Positions 1-9,955 are shown, counted from the first letter of the stretch. The stretch: DNA of 64,000 bases from Vibrio ostreicida (GCF_013074385.2 NZ_JABEYA020000002.1:186001-250000), one strand, 5' to 3'. Notes: generated by a model not told the origin, from the letters alone. Numbers and translations are program-made.

Positions 1-43
1 TGAACGCTATCCTAAGAGTATTATTGAATTTCTTGGCCTATAG
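1..43 (+). CDS. yqiA: C-terminal tail of YqiA-type esterase (partial)
   Basis: Only the last 13 codons are inside the window (reading frame begins at base 2), giving ERYPKSIIEFLGL and a TAG stop at 41-43. The ending resembles the C-terminus of YqiA, an alpha/beta-hydrolase esterase encoded just upstream of parE in Vibrio and enteric bacteria. The identification depends on the parE neighbour more than on these few residues. No terminator is visible before parE, so readthrough into parE is possible. Confidence 0.55.
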   Translation, partial: ERYPKSIIEFLGL

Positions 44-94
44 TTCCTCATTGGGGGAGGAGTCATAAATTTACAGGTAACTTAGTTATCTCTC

Positions 95-209
95 TTGACA
101 TAGTGCTTTCTCTTCCAGACTATGTTTCACCTGTACTGAGCTTTACATTAATGGGGATAGCTTGTGATGTTTTTTCAATGTTGACAATAATTAAAAAAAC
201 CACAACACC
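95..209 (+). promoter_or_regulatory. candidate promoters upstream of parE
   Basis: Two TTGACA hexamers lie in the 213-base gap before parE. The first, at 95-100, has GACTAT 17 bases downstream (118-123); the second, at 181-186, has only poor -10 candidates around 204-209. Either could give parE-parC its own start. The -10 matches are weak, so this is a suggestion only. Confidence 0.25.
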
Positions 210-256
210 CTATTCGCTCAGTAGTCCATTTATTCTACATAACGATAATCCGTATT

Positions 257-2137
257 ATGACTGAACAATATAATGCTGGGGCCATTGAGGTTCTTAATGG
301 TTTGGAGCCAGTACGTCGCCGACCTGGGATGTATACGGATACCGCACGTCCCAATCACTTGGGGCAAGAAGTCATCGACAACAGTGTCGATGAAGCGTTA
401 GCCGGACACGCCTCCAAAGTTCAAGTGATTTTACATGCTGATCAATCATTGGAAATTACTGATGACGGTCGTGGCATGCCCGTTGATATACACCCGGAAG
501 AGAAGGTTTCCGGTGTGGAACTGATCCTGTGTAAATTACACGCAGGTGGTAAATTTTCTAATAAGAATTATCAATTTTCTGGTGGCCTTCATGGCGTCGG
601 AATTTCAGTTGTCAATGCGCTTTCTAAGCGCGTGGAAGTGACCGTTCGCAGAGATGGGCAAGTCTACGACATTGCTTTTGAACATGGCGATAAAGTTTCC
701 GATTTAACGGTGACAGGAACCTGTGGCAAGCGCAACAAAGGCACCAGTGTTCATTTTTGGCCTGATGGCCAATATTTCGATTCTCCCAATTTCTCTGTTA
801 CGCGTTTACTGAACAATCTTCGAGCAAAAGCGGTGTTGTGTCCGGGGCTTGAGATCACCTTCTCTGACAGAGTCAATGGTAACGAACACAAATGGTACTA
901 CGAGGATGGCCTGAAAGATTACCTTGCAGAAGGGGTGAAAGGTTACACCGTCTTGCCACAAGAGCCGTTTACCAGTGAATTTTCGGCCGAAACTGAAGCC
1001 GCTGATTGGGCGATCATTTGGCAGCCTGAAGGCGGAGAAATGATCACCGAGAGTTACGTTAATCTTATTCCAACTGCACAGGGAGGCACCCACGTCAACG
1101 GGCTGCGCCAAGGGTTGCTGGATGCGATGAGAGAGTTTTGTGAATTTCGCAATCTGTTGCCTAGAGGGGTTAAGCTAACCGGAGATGATATTTTCGAACG
1201 CTGCTCATACGTTTTGTCCGTTAAAATGCAAGATCCACAATTTGCCGGCCAGACAAAAGAACGTCTTTCTTCCCGTCAGACGGCTGCTTTTGTGTCTGGT
1301 GTGGTTAAAGATGCATTTAGTCTCTGGTTGAACGAGAAACCTCAATTGGCAGAGCAACTGGCAGAAGTCTGTATTGCCAATGCGCATCGGCGTATGCGTG
1401 CCAGTAAGAAAGTCGTCCGTAAGAAAGTGGCGTCAGGGCCAGCATTGCCTGGTAAATTAACCGATTGTTCTGTTCAGGATTTAAACCGGACCGAAATTTT
1501 CTTCGTTGAAGGCGATTCGGCAGGAGGTTCAGCGAAGCAGGCGCGCGATCGTGAGTTTCAGGCAGTGATGCCATTGCGAGGCAAGATTCTTAATACTTGG
1601 GAAGTCTCTGCCGATCAGGTTTTAGCGTCGCAGGAAGTTCACGATATTTCTGTTGCGTTAGGTATCGACCCAGATAACGACAATCTTGAAAGCTTGCGTT
1701 ATGGCAAGATTTGTATTCTCGCCGATGCGGATTCTGATGGGTTGCATATTGCGACTCTGCTATGTGCTCTATTTACTCGCCATTTCCGAGCTCTGGTTGA
1801 AGCTGGGCATATTTATGTCGCGATGCCACCACTGTATCGTATTGATTGTGGGAAAGAAGTCTTTTACGCCCTGGATGACGATGAAAAAGAGGGTATTTTT
1901 GAACGCCTCTCAAAGAAGAAAGCTAAGATTAATGTTCAACGATTCAAAGGGTTGGGTGAGATGAATCCCCTTCAGTTGCGTGAAACAACCATGGACCCAA
2001 ATACCCGAAGGTTAGTGCAACTAACGATCGATGATTCTCAAGCGACAATGGAAATGATGGACATGCTTTTAGGCAAAAAACGTGCGGATGACCGACGTTC
2101 TTGGTTGCAGAGCAATGGCGATATGGCAGAGGTTTAA
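257..2137 (+). CDS. parE: DNA topoisomerase IV subunit B (ParE)
   Basis: ATPase subunit of topoisomerase IV, which decatenates replicated chromosomes as a ParC2ParE2 tetramer. The 626 residues match the usual length. A GHKL ATPase fold is shown by DNSVDEA (41-47), DGRGM (70-74) and GGLHGVG (109-115), with the transducer QTK loop lysine near 334. The Toprim domain carries EGDSAGG (418-424) and DADSDG (490-495), the metal-binding residues for cleavage. It is ParE rather than GyrB because it lacks the long GyrB insertion and sits 3 bases before parC. The downstream gene is almost certainly co-transcribed. Confidence 0.97.
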   Translation: MTEQYNAGAIEVLNGLEPVRRRPGMYTDTARPNHLGQEVIDNSVDEALAGHASKVQVILHADQSLEITDDGRGMPVDIHPEEKVSGVELILCKLHAGGKFSNKNYQFSGGLHGVGISVVNALSKRVEVTVRRDGQVYDIAFEHGDKVSDLTVTGTCGKRNKGTSVHFWPDGQYFDSPNFSVTRLLNNLRAKAVLCPGLEITFSDRVNGNEHKWYYEDGLKDYLAEGVKGYTVLPQEPFTSEFSAETEAADWAIIWQPEGGEMITESYVNLIPTAQGGTHVNGLRQGLLDAMREFCEFRNLLPRGVKLTGDDIFERCSYVLSVKMQDPQFAGQTKERLSSRQTAAFVSGVVKDAFSLWLNEKPQLAEQLAEVCIANAHRRMRASKKVVRKKVASGPALPGKLTDCSVQDLNRTEIFFVEGDSAGGSAKQARDREFQAVMPLRGKILNTWEVSADQVLASQEVHDISVALGIDPDNDNLESLRYGKICILADADSDGLHIATLLCALFTRHFRALVEAGHIYVAMPPLYRIDCGKEVFYALDDDEKEGIFERLSKKKAKINVQRFKGLGEMNPLQLRETTMDPNTRRLVQLTIDDSQATMEMMDMLLGKKRADDRRSWLQSNGDMAEV

Positions 2138-2140
2138 GGA

Positions 2141-4417
2141 ATGTCGACAGAAATTACTTACGATGGCGTTGAACAGCTGCCAATGCGCAAGTTCACCGAA
2201 GATGCTTACCTCAATTACTCAATGTACGTCATTATGGACCGTGCCCTGCCGTATATAGGTGATGGCTTAAAACCAGTTCAGCGGCGCATAATTTATGCGA
2301 TGTCAGAATTAGGGCTTTCAGCGACGGCTAAATACAAAAAATCAGCTCGAACCGTTGGGGACGTGCTGGGTAAATACCATCCACATGGCGATTCGGCGTG
2401 TTATGAAGCCATGGTATTGATGGCACAGCCGTTTTCTTATCGTTATCCACTTGTTGACGGTCAGGGTAACTGGGGAGCACCAGATGATCCCAAGTCGTTT
2501 GCAGCTATGCGTTATACCGAAGCAAAATTATCAAAATTTGCGGAGGTTTTGTTGGGTGAATTGGGCCAAGGTACCGTTGAGTGGCAGCCAAACTTTGATG
2601 GTACGATGAAAGAACCTCAAATGTTACCAGCACGTTTACCTCATATTCTACTCAATGGAATTACCGGTATTGCTGTTGGGATGGCAACGGATATCCCGCC
2701 ACACAATGTTCGTGAGATAGCGGAAGCGGCTATACATCTCATTGACCATCCCAAGTCAGAATTAGCTGATGTGATGAACTTTGTTCAGGGACCGGATTAT
2801 CCAACCGAAGCGGAAATTATTTCTCCAAAAGCTGAGATTGAAAAAATTTATCGTACCGGTCGTGGTAGCATCAAAATGCGTGCGGTATGGCACAAAGAAG
2901 GCAATGATATTGTTATCACTGCTTTGCCGCATCAAGTTTCAGGCGCGAAATTACTTGAACAGATAGCGGGTCAAATGAGGGCGAAGAAGCTTCCAATGGT
3001 TGAAGATTTACGTGATGAATCAGACCATGAAAATCCGACGCGTATTGTTATTGTTCCTCGCTCCAACCGCATAGACTGCGACCAATTAATGAACCATTTG
3101 TTCGCCTCCACGGATCTTGAAAAGAATTTCCGCGTTAACCTTAATATGATTGGTTTAGATAACCGACCTCAAGTTAAAGGTTTGGTGCAGGTCTTATCTG
3201 AGTGGATTGAATTTCGCAGAACAACCGTTCGCCGCCGATTGCAACATCGTTTGGATAAAGTCCTCGCGCGATTACACATCTTAGAAGGTTTATTGGTCGC
3301 TTATCTTAATCTCGATGAAGTGATCGAAATTATTCGCACCGAAGATGAGCCTAAAGCCGTGTTAATGGCTCGGTTTGGGATCAGTGATATTCAAGCTGAC
3401 GCCATTCTCGATACGAAACTTCGCCACCTTGCCAAATTGGAAGAGATGAAACTGCGCGGTGAGCAGGATGAGTTGGAGAAAGAGCGCGAAAAATTAGAGA
3501 AGTTGCTGGGCTCGGATCGTCGTCTTAACACACTGTTAAAAAGAGAAATTCAAGCGGATTCAGAGAAGTATGGTGATGATCGTCGTTCACCTTTGATGGA
3601 ACGCGCAGAAGCAAAAGCGCTCACTGAACGTGACCTCGTTCCGAGTGAACCGATTACGGTTGTGTTGTCTGACAAAGGTTGGATCCGACATGCGAAAGGT
3701 CACGATGTGGATGCCACGACGTTAAATTACAAATCAGGTGACCAATATTTAACTCATGCACGCGGAAAAAGTAGTCAGCCGGCAGTGTTTATTGGCAATG
3801 ATGGGCGCAGTTACTCTTTAGAGTCGCATTCGTTACCTTCTGCACGTAGTCAAGGTGAGCCTATTACTGGTCGCTTGAACATTAATGCTGAAACGAGTAT
3901 TCGTCATGTCGTTATGGGTGAAGAGGACCAATCTTGGCTGGTGGGCTCTGATGCAGGCTATGGTTTTGTGTGTAAAGGTAGTGATCTATTATCAAAAAAT
4001 CGTAGTGGTAAAGCCTTAGTGACCCTCCCTCAAAACTCAGAGGTATTGACGCCCTTTATCGTCAATAATTTGGACACTGATGAAATTATCGCGATCACGA
4101 ATCAGGGAAGAATGTTGTTATTTCCGATTAAAGACCTACCTCAACTTGGTAAAGGTAAGGGCAATAAAATCATTAACATACCGGCAGCGAAAGCCAAAGA
4201 GCGTGAGGAAGTCGTCTCTCATCTCTTGGTGCTCCCTCAAGGGGCTAGCCTGACGCTTTACGCTGGTAAGAGGAAATTGGGGCTTAAGCCTGTCGATTTG
4301 GACAGTTTCCGAGGAGAGCGAGGCCGCAGAGGCAGTTTACTTCCACGAGGTTTGCAACGAGTAACCAGCATAGATATAGAGGGACTGTCCCCTCAAGGAC
4401 AAGACGATAGCGAGTAA
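2141..4417 (+). CDS. parC: DNA topoisomerase IV subunit A (ParC)
   Basis: Breakage-reunion subunit of topoisomerase IV. The winged-helix region contains the catalytic tyrosine in [10 protein letters not shown] (Tyr125, equal to E. coli Tyr120). The quinolone-determining region reads GDSACYEAM with Ser85 and Glu89, the drug-sensitive residues (E. coli Ser80 and Glu84), so this copy shows none of the classic resistance changes. The C-terminal part (from about 500) has the beta-pinwheel repeats typical of ParC, and at 758 residues it is close to the E. coli length. The start lies 3 bases after the parE stop; an intrinsic terminator follows the stop. Confidence 0.97.
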   Translation: MSTEITYDGVEQLPMRKFTEDAYLNYSMYVIMDRALPYIGDGLKPVQRRIIYAMSELGLSATAKYKKSARTVGDVLGKYHPHGDSACYEAMVLMAQPFSYRYPLVDGQGNWGAPDDPKSFAAMRYTEAKLSKFAEVLLGELGQGTVEWQPNFDGTMKEPQMLPARLPHILLNGITGIAVGMATDIPPHNVREIAEAAIHLIDHPKSELADVMNFVQGPDYPTEAEIISPKAEIEKIYRTGRGSIKMRAVWHKEGNDIVITALPHQVSGAKLLEQIAGQMRAKKLPMVEDLRDESDHENPTRIVIVPRSNRIDCDQLMNHLFASTDLEKNFRVNLNMIGLDNRPQVKGLVQVLSEWIEFRRTTVRRRLQHRLDKVLARLHILEGLLVAYLNLDEVIEIIRTEDEPKAVLMARFGISDIQADAILDTKLRHLAKLEEMKLRGEQDELEKEREKLEKLLGSDRRLNTLLKREIQADSEKYGDDRRSPLMERAEAKALTERDLVPSEPITVVLSDKGWIRHAKGHDVDATTLNYKSGDQYLTHARGKSSQPAVFIGNDGRSYSLESHSLPSARSQGEPITGRLNINAETSIRHVVMGEEDQSWLVGSDAGYGFVCKGSDLLSKNRSGKALVTLPQNSEVLTPFIVNNLDTDEIIAITNQGRMLLFPIKDLPQLGKGKGNKIINIPAAKAKEREEVVSHLLVLPQGASLTLYAGKRKLGLKPVDLDSFRGERGRRGSLLPRGLQRVTSIDIEGLSPQGQDDSE

Positions 4418-4421
4418 ATCA

Positions 4422-4447
4422 AACCCATGCTTTCGCATGGGTTTTTT
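4422..4447 (+). terminator. intrinsic terminator after parC
   Basis: The stem AACCCATGC (4422-4430) with loop TTTC pairs with GCATGGGTT, followed by a run of six T. It lies 4 bases after the parC stop. The converging degS gene ends 40 bases further on, so it may also slow antisense transcription. Confidence 0.85.
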
Positions 4448-4488
4448 CTTGTACCGCGTTAATAGTACTCCAGAGCCGATGTCAGAGG

Positions 4489-5556
4489 TTATATTTTGCG
4501 TGTATCTTCGGTAATGGTCACGTCCAATGTCTGCTCTTTACCTTTACGTAAAATAAGGACAGCAACCGTGGTGCCTGGACGCAGTTCTGTGACAATATCC
4601 ATAACACTTTGGCGACCGTTGATCTTATGTCCGTCAATTTCCAAAATAATATCTTGTGCTTGGAAGCCAGCTTCCGCGCCTGGGCCATTTGGGTCGACGC
4701 CCAAAACGACAATACCGCCTATGTGCTCATTGCCCAAAAGGCGTGAGGTAACGGAATTGATATCTTGTCCGTCAATGCCGATATACCCGCGAATCACTCG
4801 TCCATCAGCAATGATTTTCTGCATGATCTTGTTGGCCAGGTTAAAGGGAATCGCAAAGGATATCCCATCGGTTTCTAGTTCAGTCGCTTGCTGAAAAGAA
4901 GCCGTATTGATTCCAACCAGTTCTCCCCTGGTGTTGACCAGTGCCCCTCCGGAATTCCCTTCATTGATCGCGGCATCCGTTTGAATAAAAGCTTGTCGGC
5001 CGCCGGCGCTGATTGAGGAGCGGCCTGTCGCGGAGACTATACCAAAGGTGGTTGTTTGACCAAGATTGTAGGGGTTACCTATTGCGAGTACCACATCACC
5101 GACTTTGGGGGAGTATGTTGGGTTGAGCGGAATGACAGGTAAGTTGTTGCCTTCGACCCGTAAAACAGCAATATCGGTATTCCGATCGGTGCCAACGAGC
5201 TGAGCGGCAGCAACGCGGCCATCTTGCAGAGCAACAACAATCTGATCGGCCTGAGCGACAACATGGTAATTGGTAATAATATAACCTTTGTCGCTGACAA
5301 TAACGCCGGAACCTAACCCCTGAGTGAGTAGTTTGGAGCGGTCATCTTCTGTGTATTTTCTGCTGTAGATGTTGACCACGGCCGGAGCAGCTTTGCGTAC
5401 AGCGCTATTAAAAGAGATTTCTTGCCCGGTGGTAATTGTTATTTCATCTCGGATATTCTCCGGGATAAGTGTCGAGCGCAGTGAGGGAATGGCGAGTAGT
5501 AATATTATAGCTGTTGCTAGGCCTAAACCTATTGAACGCAATAAGAATTGCATCAT
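4489..5556 (-). CDS. degS: site-1 periplasmic protease DegS
   Basis: Inner-membrane-anchored trypsin-like serine protease that cuts the anti-sigma factor RseA when its PDZ domain senses misfolded outer-membrane proteins, starting the sigma-E response. Residues 5-27 form one N-terminal membrane anchor. The triad is visible as His98 (TNYHV), Asp128 (NTDIAVL) and Ser202 (NEGNSGGAL). A single PDZ domain follows, from about 255 to the end. Its 355 residues match E. coli DegS, and MMQFLLRS aligns with that start. It lies downstream of degQ on the same strand, separated by a terminator, so it probably also has its own promoter. Confidence 0.95.
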   Translation of the reverse strand: MMQFLLRSIGLGLATAIILLLAIPSLRSTLIPENIRDEITITTGQEISFNSAVRKAAPAVVNIYSRKYTEDDRSKLLTQGLGSGVIVSDKGYIITNYHVVAQADQIVVALQDGRVAAAQLVGTDRNTDIAVLRVEGNNLPVIPLNPTYSPKVGDVVLAIGNPYNLGQTTTFGIVSATGRSSISAGGRQAFIQTDAAINEGNSGGALVNTRGELVGINTASFQQATELETDGISFAIPFNLANKIMQKIIADGRVIRGYIGIDGQDINSVTSRLLGNEHIGGIVVLGVDPNGPGAEAGFQAQDIILEIDGHKINGRQSVMDIVTELRPGTTVAVLILRKGKEQTLDVTITEDTRKI

Positions 5557-5622
5557 ATCTTCCTAACCATTCTCGGTTTCTAACAAGTCGCGAAAGGATA
5601 GCATTAGAAGAGGTAATAATAA

Positions 5623-5650
5623 AAGGATGGCAGGAAATCCTGCCATCCTT
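5623..5650 (-). terminator. intrinsic terminator after degQ
   Basis: A perfect 13-base-pair stem (5623-5635 with 5638-5650, apical bases AA) is followed on the minus strand by TTATTATT. It separates degQ from degS and suggests the two proteases are made from different transcripts. Confidence 0.85.
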
Positions 5651-5669
5651 TAAAGCCGTGATCGCACTT

Positions 5670-7037
5670 TTACCGAACGACCAAGTAAATTGTACGGTCG
5701 CCTCTTTGGATGTTGAGTGCCAATACGCTTGGTTCATGTTCGAGAATTTTTCTCAATTCTGCCAGATTCTTAATTCGCTTACGGTTCACACCGATAATAA
5801 TGTCATCTTTTGCCAACTGATAGGCTTCAGCTTTAGAACCTTTCTCAACAGAGGAGACTCGAACCCCTTGTATTTTGTCGCTTGAGGTCGTGTTGGTGAG
5901 CTCTGCACCGGATAGACCGGCATGGAGTTTTTCAGCGGAAGCCTTGGCATTCTGTTGTTCACCTAAGGTGACCTCGAAATTCTCCTGCTTACCATCACGT
6001 ACTACACCAAGTGTGACTTTTTTCCCTGCGCCAATGGTAGCGACTTTCGCTCTTAGCTCGCTAAAAGAATGTATCGACTTTTTATTGATAGAGATAATGA
6101 CATCTCCAGCTAGAAGACCCGCTTTATCAGCAGCGCTATCTGGCACGACTTGGCTAACAAATGCGCCTTTACTCGATTCATATCCCAAAGCTTCAGCCAG
6201 CTCAGACGTAATTTCTCCGCCCTGAACGCCAAGCATACCTCGCTTAACTTCTCCAAATTCTAAGATTTGGTCGGTTAAATTCGTCATCATATTTGAAGGT
6301 ATAGCGAAACCGATTCCCACATTACCGCCATTGGGACCCAATATTGCAGTATTAATACCAATCAGTTGACCTTTTAAATTCACCAAGGCGCCACCTGAAT
6401 TACCACTGTTGATCGCCGCATCAGTTTGAATGAAATTTTCGAAATTTTCGATATTGAGACCGCTGCGTCCTAAAGCAGAGACGATACCTGAAGTCACTGT
6501 TTGACCGAGTCCAAAGGGGTTACCAATCGCGACAGTGAAATCACCGACTCGCAAGTTGTCGGAATCTGCAATCTTTATCTCAGTGAGATTTTTCGCTTTT
6601 TCCAGTTTCAGTAAAGCGACGTCTGACATTTGATCGCCACCGACCAGCTCGGCCTCATACTCTCGGCCATCATAAAGCTTGACTCGGATCTTTTCGGCTC
6701 CGTTGATGACGTGATAGTTGGTCACGATATAGCCTTTTTCCGCGTTAATGATGACACCAGAACCTAAGCCCCTAAAGGGACGTTCCTGAAGTTGCTCGGT
6801 TGGAAATTCAGGGCCAAAGAAAAAACGAAATTGTTCAGGTATTCGTTGTTTCGAGACTTGTGTACCTTCAACCGCGATACTAACGACGGCAGGTGTTACT
6901 GCGTCTAGCATTGGGGCTAAACTTGGCAATTGTTCCCCATCGATAGAAAGGGGTAATGCCGCTACTGCAGGTAAAGGGGTGATGATTGAACTCAAGCTTA
7001 AGGATAGAACGGTTAAAGCAAGCAAAGGTTTTTTCAT
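5670..7037 (-). CDS. degQ: periplasmic serine endoprotease DegQ/HtrA
   Basis: Soluble periplasmic protease-chaperone of the HtrA family, degrading unfolded envelope proteins. A signal peptide spans residues 1-27 with likely cleavage after AVAA. The catalytic triad is His109 (TNYHV), Asp139 (MSDVALL) and Ser214 (NSGNSGGAL). Two PDZ domains follow (about 255-345 and 360-455); the two-PDZ layout separates it from its neighbour DegS. Its 455 residues equal the size of DegQ and it lacks the longer LA-loop of DegP. The neighbour order zapG-degQ-degS is the same as in E. coli (yhcB-degQ-degS). Confidence 0.95.
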   Translation of the reverse strand: MKKPLLALTVLSLSLSSIITPLPAVAALPLSIDGEQLPSLAPMLDAVTPAVVSIAVEGTQVSKQRIPEQFRFFFGPEFPTEQLQERPFRGLGSGVIINAEKGYIVTNYHVINGAEKIRVKLYDGREYEAELVGGDQMSDVALLKLEKAKNLTEIKIADSDNLRVGDFTVAIGNPFGLGQTVTSGIVSALGRSGLNIENFENFIQTDAAINSGNSGGALVNLKGQLIGINTAILGPNGGNVGIGFAIPSNMMTNLTDQILEFGEVKRGMLGVQGGEITSELAEALGYESSKGAFVSQVVPDSAADKAGLLAGDVIISINKKSIHSFSELRAKVATIGAGKKVTLGVVRDGKQENFEVTLGEQQNAKASAEKLHAGLSGAELTNTTSSDKIQGVRVSSVEKGSKAEAYQLAKDDIIIGVNRKRIKNLAELRKILEHEPSVLALNIQRGDRTIYLVVR

Positions 7038-7070
7038 CTGGTAACTCCTAATTAAGGTAAGGCCTGATAG

Positions 7071-7100
7071 TTAATATTTGTTTCAAAAACAAGAAATCAA
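7071..7100 (-). promoter_or_regulatory. candidate sigma-70 promoter of degQ
   Basis: Read on the minus strand, TTGATT (7095-7100) is followed after 18 bases by TATTAA (7071-7076), about 35 bases before the degQ start. I do not see a convincing sigma-E promoter (GAACTT...TCTGA) here. The match is moderate. Confidence 0.4.
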
Positions 7101-7124
7101 TCGACAGTTATGGGAGTTATGACT

Positions 7125-7155
7125 CAAAAAGCTTTGCAAAGTTCAGCAAAGCTTT
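7125..7155 (-). terminator. intrinsic terminator after zapG
   Basis: AAAGCTTTGC (7128-7137) pairs perfectly with GCAAAGCTTT (7146-7155) around an 8-base loop; on the minus strand the stem runs into TTTTTGAG. It lies just past the zapG stop and before the degQ promoter. Confidence 0.75.
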
Positions 7156-7163
7156 AGTTAAAA

Positions 7164-7619
7164 CTAGGTGGCTTGAGTGCTTTGGGTAGGGTCTGTTTCG
7201 GTCGACGTGTTTCGCTCCTCAGTAGGAGAGGGGGATTCGCCCGCGACGTAGTCTTTTGGTGCCTGATTGAGAGGTGGTATTTCCTCTACGTGCTTAACAT
7301 CACTGGTGTGCGACTGCTGTGAAACCCTTTTGCTGAATGGGTTATCTTGCTCAGGAGTATTAGGCAGCAACTCCGAAGACGTTTTCGCCATGTGCTGGTA
7401 AAGCTTCGTGTATTCTCTACCTAAAGAATCGAGCATTTCAGCCGTTTGGGCAAAGTGGTCTGCAAGATCTTGTTTTTGTTGTTCCAACTCGAATTTGGCG
7501 GTGGCTAGCTCTTTATGAATACTCTGGTTTTTTTTGTATCCCGGAGTGGTAACACGTGAGATGACGACTCCTAAACCAGCACCGACAAGCAAACCTACGA
7601 GGGCATAAATCCAAGGCAT
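7164..7619 (-). CDS. zapG: Z-ring associated protein ZapG (YhcB, DUF1043)
   Basis: A small inner-membrane protein of the DUF1043/YhcB family, linked in E. coli to cell division and to the balance between envelope synthesis pathways. Residues 4-22 form a single N-terminal membrane helix (LVGLLVGAGLGVVISR), followed by a coiled coil to about residue 80 (heptad-rich, ATAKFELEQQKQDLADH) and a conserved SSELLP segment. The remainder is a low-complexity, Pro/Ser/Thr-rich tail. The 151-residue length is slightly above that of E. coli YhcB. It is transcribed away from zapE and toward degQ. Confidence 0.9.
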   Translation of the reverse strand: MPWIYALVGLLVGAGLGVVISRVTTPGYKKNQSIHKELATAKFELEQQKQDLADHFAQTAEMLDSLGREYTKLYQHMAKTSSELLPNTPEQDNPFSKRVSQQSHTSDVKHVEEIPPLNQAPKDYVAGESPSPTEERNTSTETDPTQSTQAT

Positions 7620-7771
7620 AGTTGCTCCTTATTTATTGTTATTTAACATGTTTTTTGTTGTTTACGACACATGCTCATCGGACATGTTACTATGAGAAAC
7701 CAAGACGATAAAGAAAAATGCGTGGGTTGTGCTCAGTAGTTTCAAGCCACCTTTAGAATGTGAGTGCAGTG

Positions 7772-8875
7772 ATGACCCCAATAGAGCGTTATAGAAATGA
7801 TATAAAAAGCCATGGTTTTCAAGAGGATGAAGACCAAGTGAAGGCTGTTGAAGCTTTGGACAATCTCTATCATGAATTTATTCATTATGTCAGTGCGCAG
7901 GCGAAGCAAGTAGCAGGTTGGAAACGATGGCTAGGAAAAAAAACATTGGCGCCCAGCGCACCCAAAGGTTTGTACTTTTGGGGAGGGGTTGGACGTGGAA
8001 AGACTTATCTAATGGACACTTTTTTCGATGCATTGCCTTATCAGAAAAAAATGCGGGTTCACTTTCACCGTTTTATGTATCGGGTGCATAATGAGCTTAA
8101 TGCGTTAGGCGATGTCCATGATCCCCTTGAATTGGTCGCTGAAAAGTTTAAATCTGAAGCCGATATTATTTGTTTCGATGAATTTTTTGTCTCCGACATT
8201 ACGGATGCGATGATCTTGGGGATGCTTTTTCAGGCCCTGTTTCAACGTGGTGTTGTATTGGTGGCGACCTCCAACATCCCGCCCCACGATCTGTATCGAA
8301 ATGGTCTGCAACGTGCGCGATTTTTGCCTGCTATTGATTTAATTGAAAAGAATTGCTTAGTGCTGAATGTTGATAGCGGCATTGATTACCGACTGAGAAC
8401 ACTTGAACAAGCAGAAATTTATCATTTCCCTTTGGATGAAAATGCGAAGACTAATCTCAAACGCTACTTCGAGCAGCTTGTCGGTGAAGGGAAGGCGATA
8501 CAAGGAAACATCGAAATTAACCATCGTCAAATCTCGATTGTCAACGCTCATGAAGGCGTCCTTCATGCGACATTTGAGCAACTTTGCCAGTCAGCACGAA
8601 GCCAAAATGATTACATTGAACTTTCTCGTATTTTTCACACTGTCATGCTCGCTGATGTTAAGCAGATGGAGAGAACTGTTGATGACGCGGCTCGTCGTTT
8701 TATCGCTTTGGTCGACGAATTTTACGAGCGCAACGTTAAATTGATACTATCTGCTGAAGTCCCTTTAGAGGATCTTTATATTCAAGGGAATCTCGAGTTT
8801 GAGTTTAAACGCTGTCAGTCGCGCTTGATTGAGATGCAAAGTCACGATTATTTAGCCAAAGAGCATCTGGCATAA
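7772..8875 (+). CDS. zapE: cell division ATPase ZapE (AFG1-like)
   Basis: An AFG1/LACE1-family P-loop ATPase that associates with the Z-ring late in division, particularly under low oxygen or heat. Walker A is GGVGRGKT (71-78) and Walker B ends in CFDEF (Asp136-Glu137), numbering from the ATG at 7772. The GTG at 7760 in the same frame would add four residues; I prefer the ATG because MTPIERY matches the family start. Neither has a strong Shine-Dalgarno. The length (367) fits the family. It is divergent from zapG, and the intervening 150 bases hold no clear consensus promoter. Confidence 0.92.
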   Translation: MTPIERYRNDIKSHGFQEDEDQVKAVEALDNLYHEFIHYVSAQAKQVAGWKRWLGKKTLAPSAPKGLYFWGGVGRGKTYLMDTFFDALPYQKKMRVHFHRFMYRVHNELNALGDVHDPLELVAEKFKSEADIICFDEFFVSDITDAMILGMLFQALFQRGVVLVATSNIPPHDLYRNGLQRARFLPAIDLIEKNCLVLNVDSGIDYRLRTLEQAEIYHFPLDENAKTNLKRYFEQLVGEGKAIQGNIEINHRQISIVNAHEGVLHATFEQLCQSARSQNDYIELSRIFHTVMLADVKQMERTVDDAARRFIALVDEFYERNVKLILSAEVPLEDLYIQGNLEFEFKRCQSRLIEMQSHDYLAKEHLA

Positions 8876-8929
8876 TAGTGTCGACGAATTGAATTCGAGT
8901 AAAAAGTTAATTTATTTAGCGAAAAGAGG

Positions 8930-8957
8930 TGATTTTTTCAACTGACTTCTTTATAAT
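8930..8957 (+). promoter_or_regulatory. rplM-rpsI promoter
   Basis: A perfect TATAAT (8952-8957) is followed by a G+C-rich stretch, the discriminator type seen at stringently controlled ribosomal promoters. The -35 is poor (TGATTT at 8930-8935, 16-base spacer). The implied 5' leader is about 155 bases. Confidence 0.55.
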
Positions 8958-8964
8958 CCTGCGA

Positions 8965-9118
8965 CCCACCGTTACTGCAGACCTTGATTATCGAAGGTAT
9001 TTCGACATAACGGGTCGAGAGAACCAACCACTCGAAGGGGTGTTGACTGGACTCTTAGTCAGTGGGAGCTAATCGCTCCTTAAGTGTAAATTTAAATTAT
9101 AAACGGGTTATTATTAGC
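8965..9118 (+). promoter_or_regulatory. structured leader of rplM-rpsI mRNA
   Basis: The untranslated leader contains two small hairpins close to the gene: TGACT/AGTCA (9044-9048 with 9057-9061) and GGAGC/GCTCC (9065-9069 with 9075-9079). In E. coli, L13 represses its own operon by binding the rplM leader, so this could be the equivalent operator; that is inference by analogy, not shown by the sequence. No recognisable protein-coding potential. Confidence 0.4.
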
Positions 9119-9547
9119 ATGAAAACTTTCGTTGCTAAACCAGAAACTGTAAAACGCGACTGGTATGTTGTAGACGCTGAAGGTAAAACTCTTGGTCGTC
9201 TAGCAAGTGAAATTGCATCTCGCCTACGTGGCAAACACAAAGCCGAATATACTCCTCACGTTGACACTGGTGATTACATCATCGTTGTAAACGCTGAGAA
9301 AGTTACTGTAACAGGTAACAAGGCTAAAGGTAAAATCTACTACCGTCACACTGAATTCCCAGGCGGCCTAAAATCAATCAGCTTTGAGAAGCTTATTGAT
9401 CGTAAGCCTGAGATGGCGCTTGAGCTGGCGGTTAAAGGTATGCTACCACGTGGTCCTCTTGGCCGTGCTATGTACCGTAAGCTAAAAGTTTACGCTGGCG
9501 CTGAGCACAACCATGTTGCTCAACAACCACAAGTACTAGACATCTAA
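9119..9547 (+). CDS. rplM: 50S ribosomal protein L13
   Basis: Large-subunit protein that binds 23S rRNA early in assembly. The 142-residue product beginning [15 protein letters not shown] is the standard L13. An in-frame GTG at 9062 would add 19 residues that overlap the leader hairpins and are not part of the family, so the ATG at 9119 is the start. The C-terminal half carries the conserved [20 protein letters not shown] segment. It forms a two-gene operon with rpsI, 15 bases apart. Confidence 0.98.
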   Translation: MKTFVAKPETVKRDWYVVDAEGKTLGRLASEIASRLRGKHKAEYTPHVDTGDYIIVVNAEKVTVTGNKAKGKIYYRHTEFPGGLKSISFEKLIDRKPEMALELAVKGMLPRGPLGRAMYRKLKVYAGAEHNHVAQQPQVLDI

Positions 9548-9562
9548 TCGGGGATTTCGAAA

Positions 9563-9955
9563 ATGGCAGAGAATCAATACTACGGCACTGGCCGTCGCAA
9601 AAGCTCAGCTGCACGTGTTTTTATTAAACCAGGCAGCGGCAACATCGTAATCAACAAGCGTAGTCTTGATGAATACTTCGGTCGTCCAACTTCTCGTATG
9701 GTTGTTAAGCAGCCTCTAGAGCTTGTTGAGTTGACAGAAAAACTGGATCTATACGTAACTGTTAAAGGTGGCGGTATTTCTGGTCAAGCAGGTGCTATCC
9801 GTCACGGTATCACTCGCGCATTGATGGAATACGATGAATCTTTCCGTCCTGCTCTACGTGCCGCTGGCTACGTTACTCGCGATGCTCGTTGCGTTGAACG
9901 TAAGAAAGTTGGTCTACGTAAAGCACGTCGTCGTCCACAGTTCTCTAAGCGTTAA
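9563..9955 (+). CDS. rpsI: 30S ribosomal protein S9
   Basis: Small-subunit head protein whose extended C-terminal tail reaches toward the P-site tRNA. The sequence (130 residues) includes [15 protein letters not shown] near the start, [15 protein letters not shown] in the middle and the basic tail ending QFSKR, whose final Lys-Arg contacts tRNA. It follows rplM by 15 bases with a GGGGA Shine-Dalgarno and is followed by a strong terminator. Confidence 0.98.
   Translation: MAENQYYGTGRRKSSAARVFIKPGSGNIVINKRSLDEYFGRPTSRMVVKQPLELVELTEKLDLYVTVKGGGISGQAGAIRHGITRALMEYDESFRPALRAAGYVTRDARCVERKKVGLRKARRRPQFSKR

Noticed and set aside
2366..2412. Quinolone resistance mutations in parC
   Set aside because: Ser85 and Glu89 are the sensitive-type residues.
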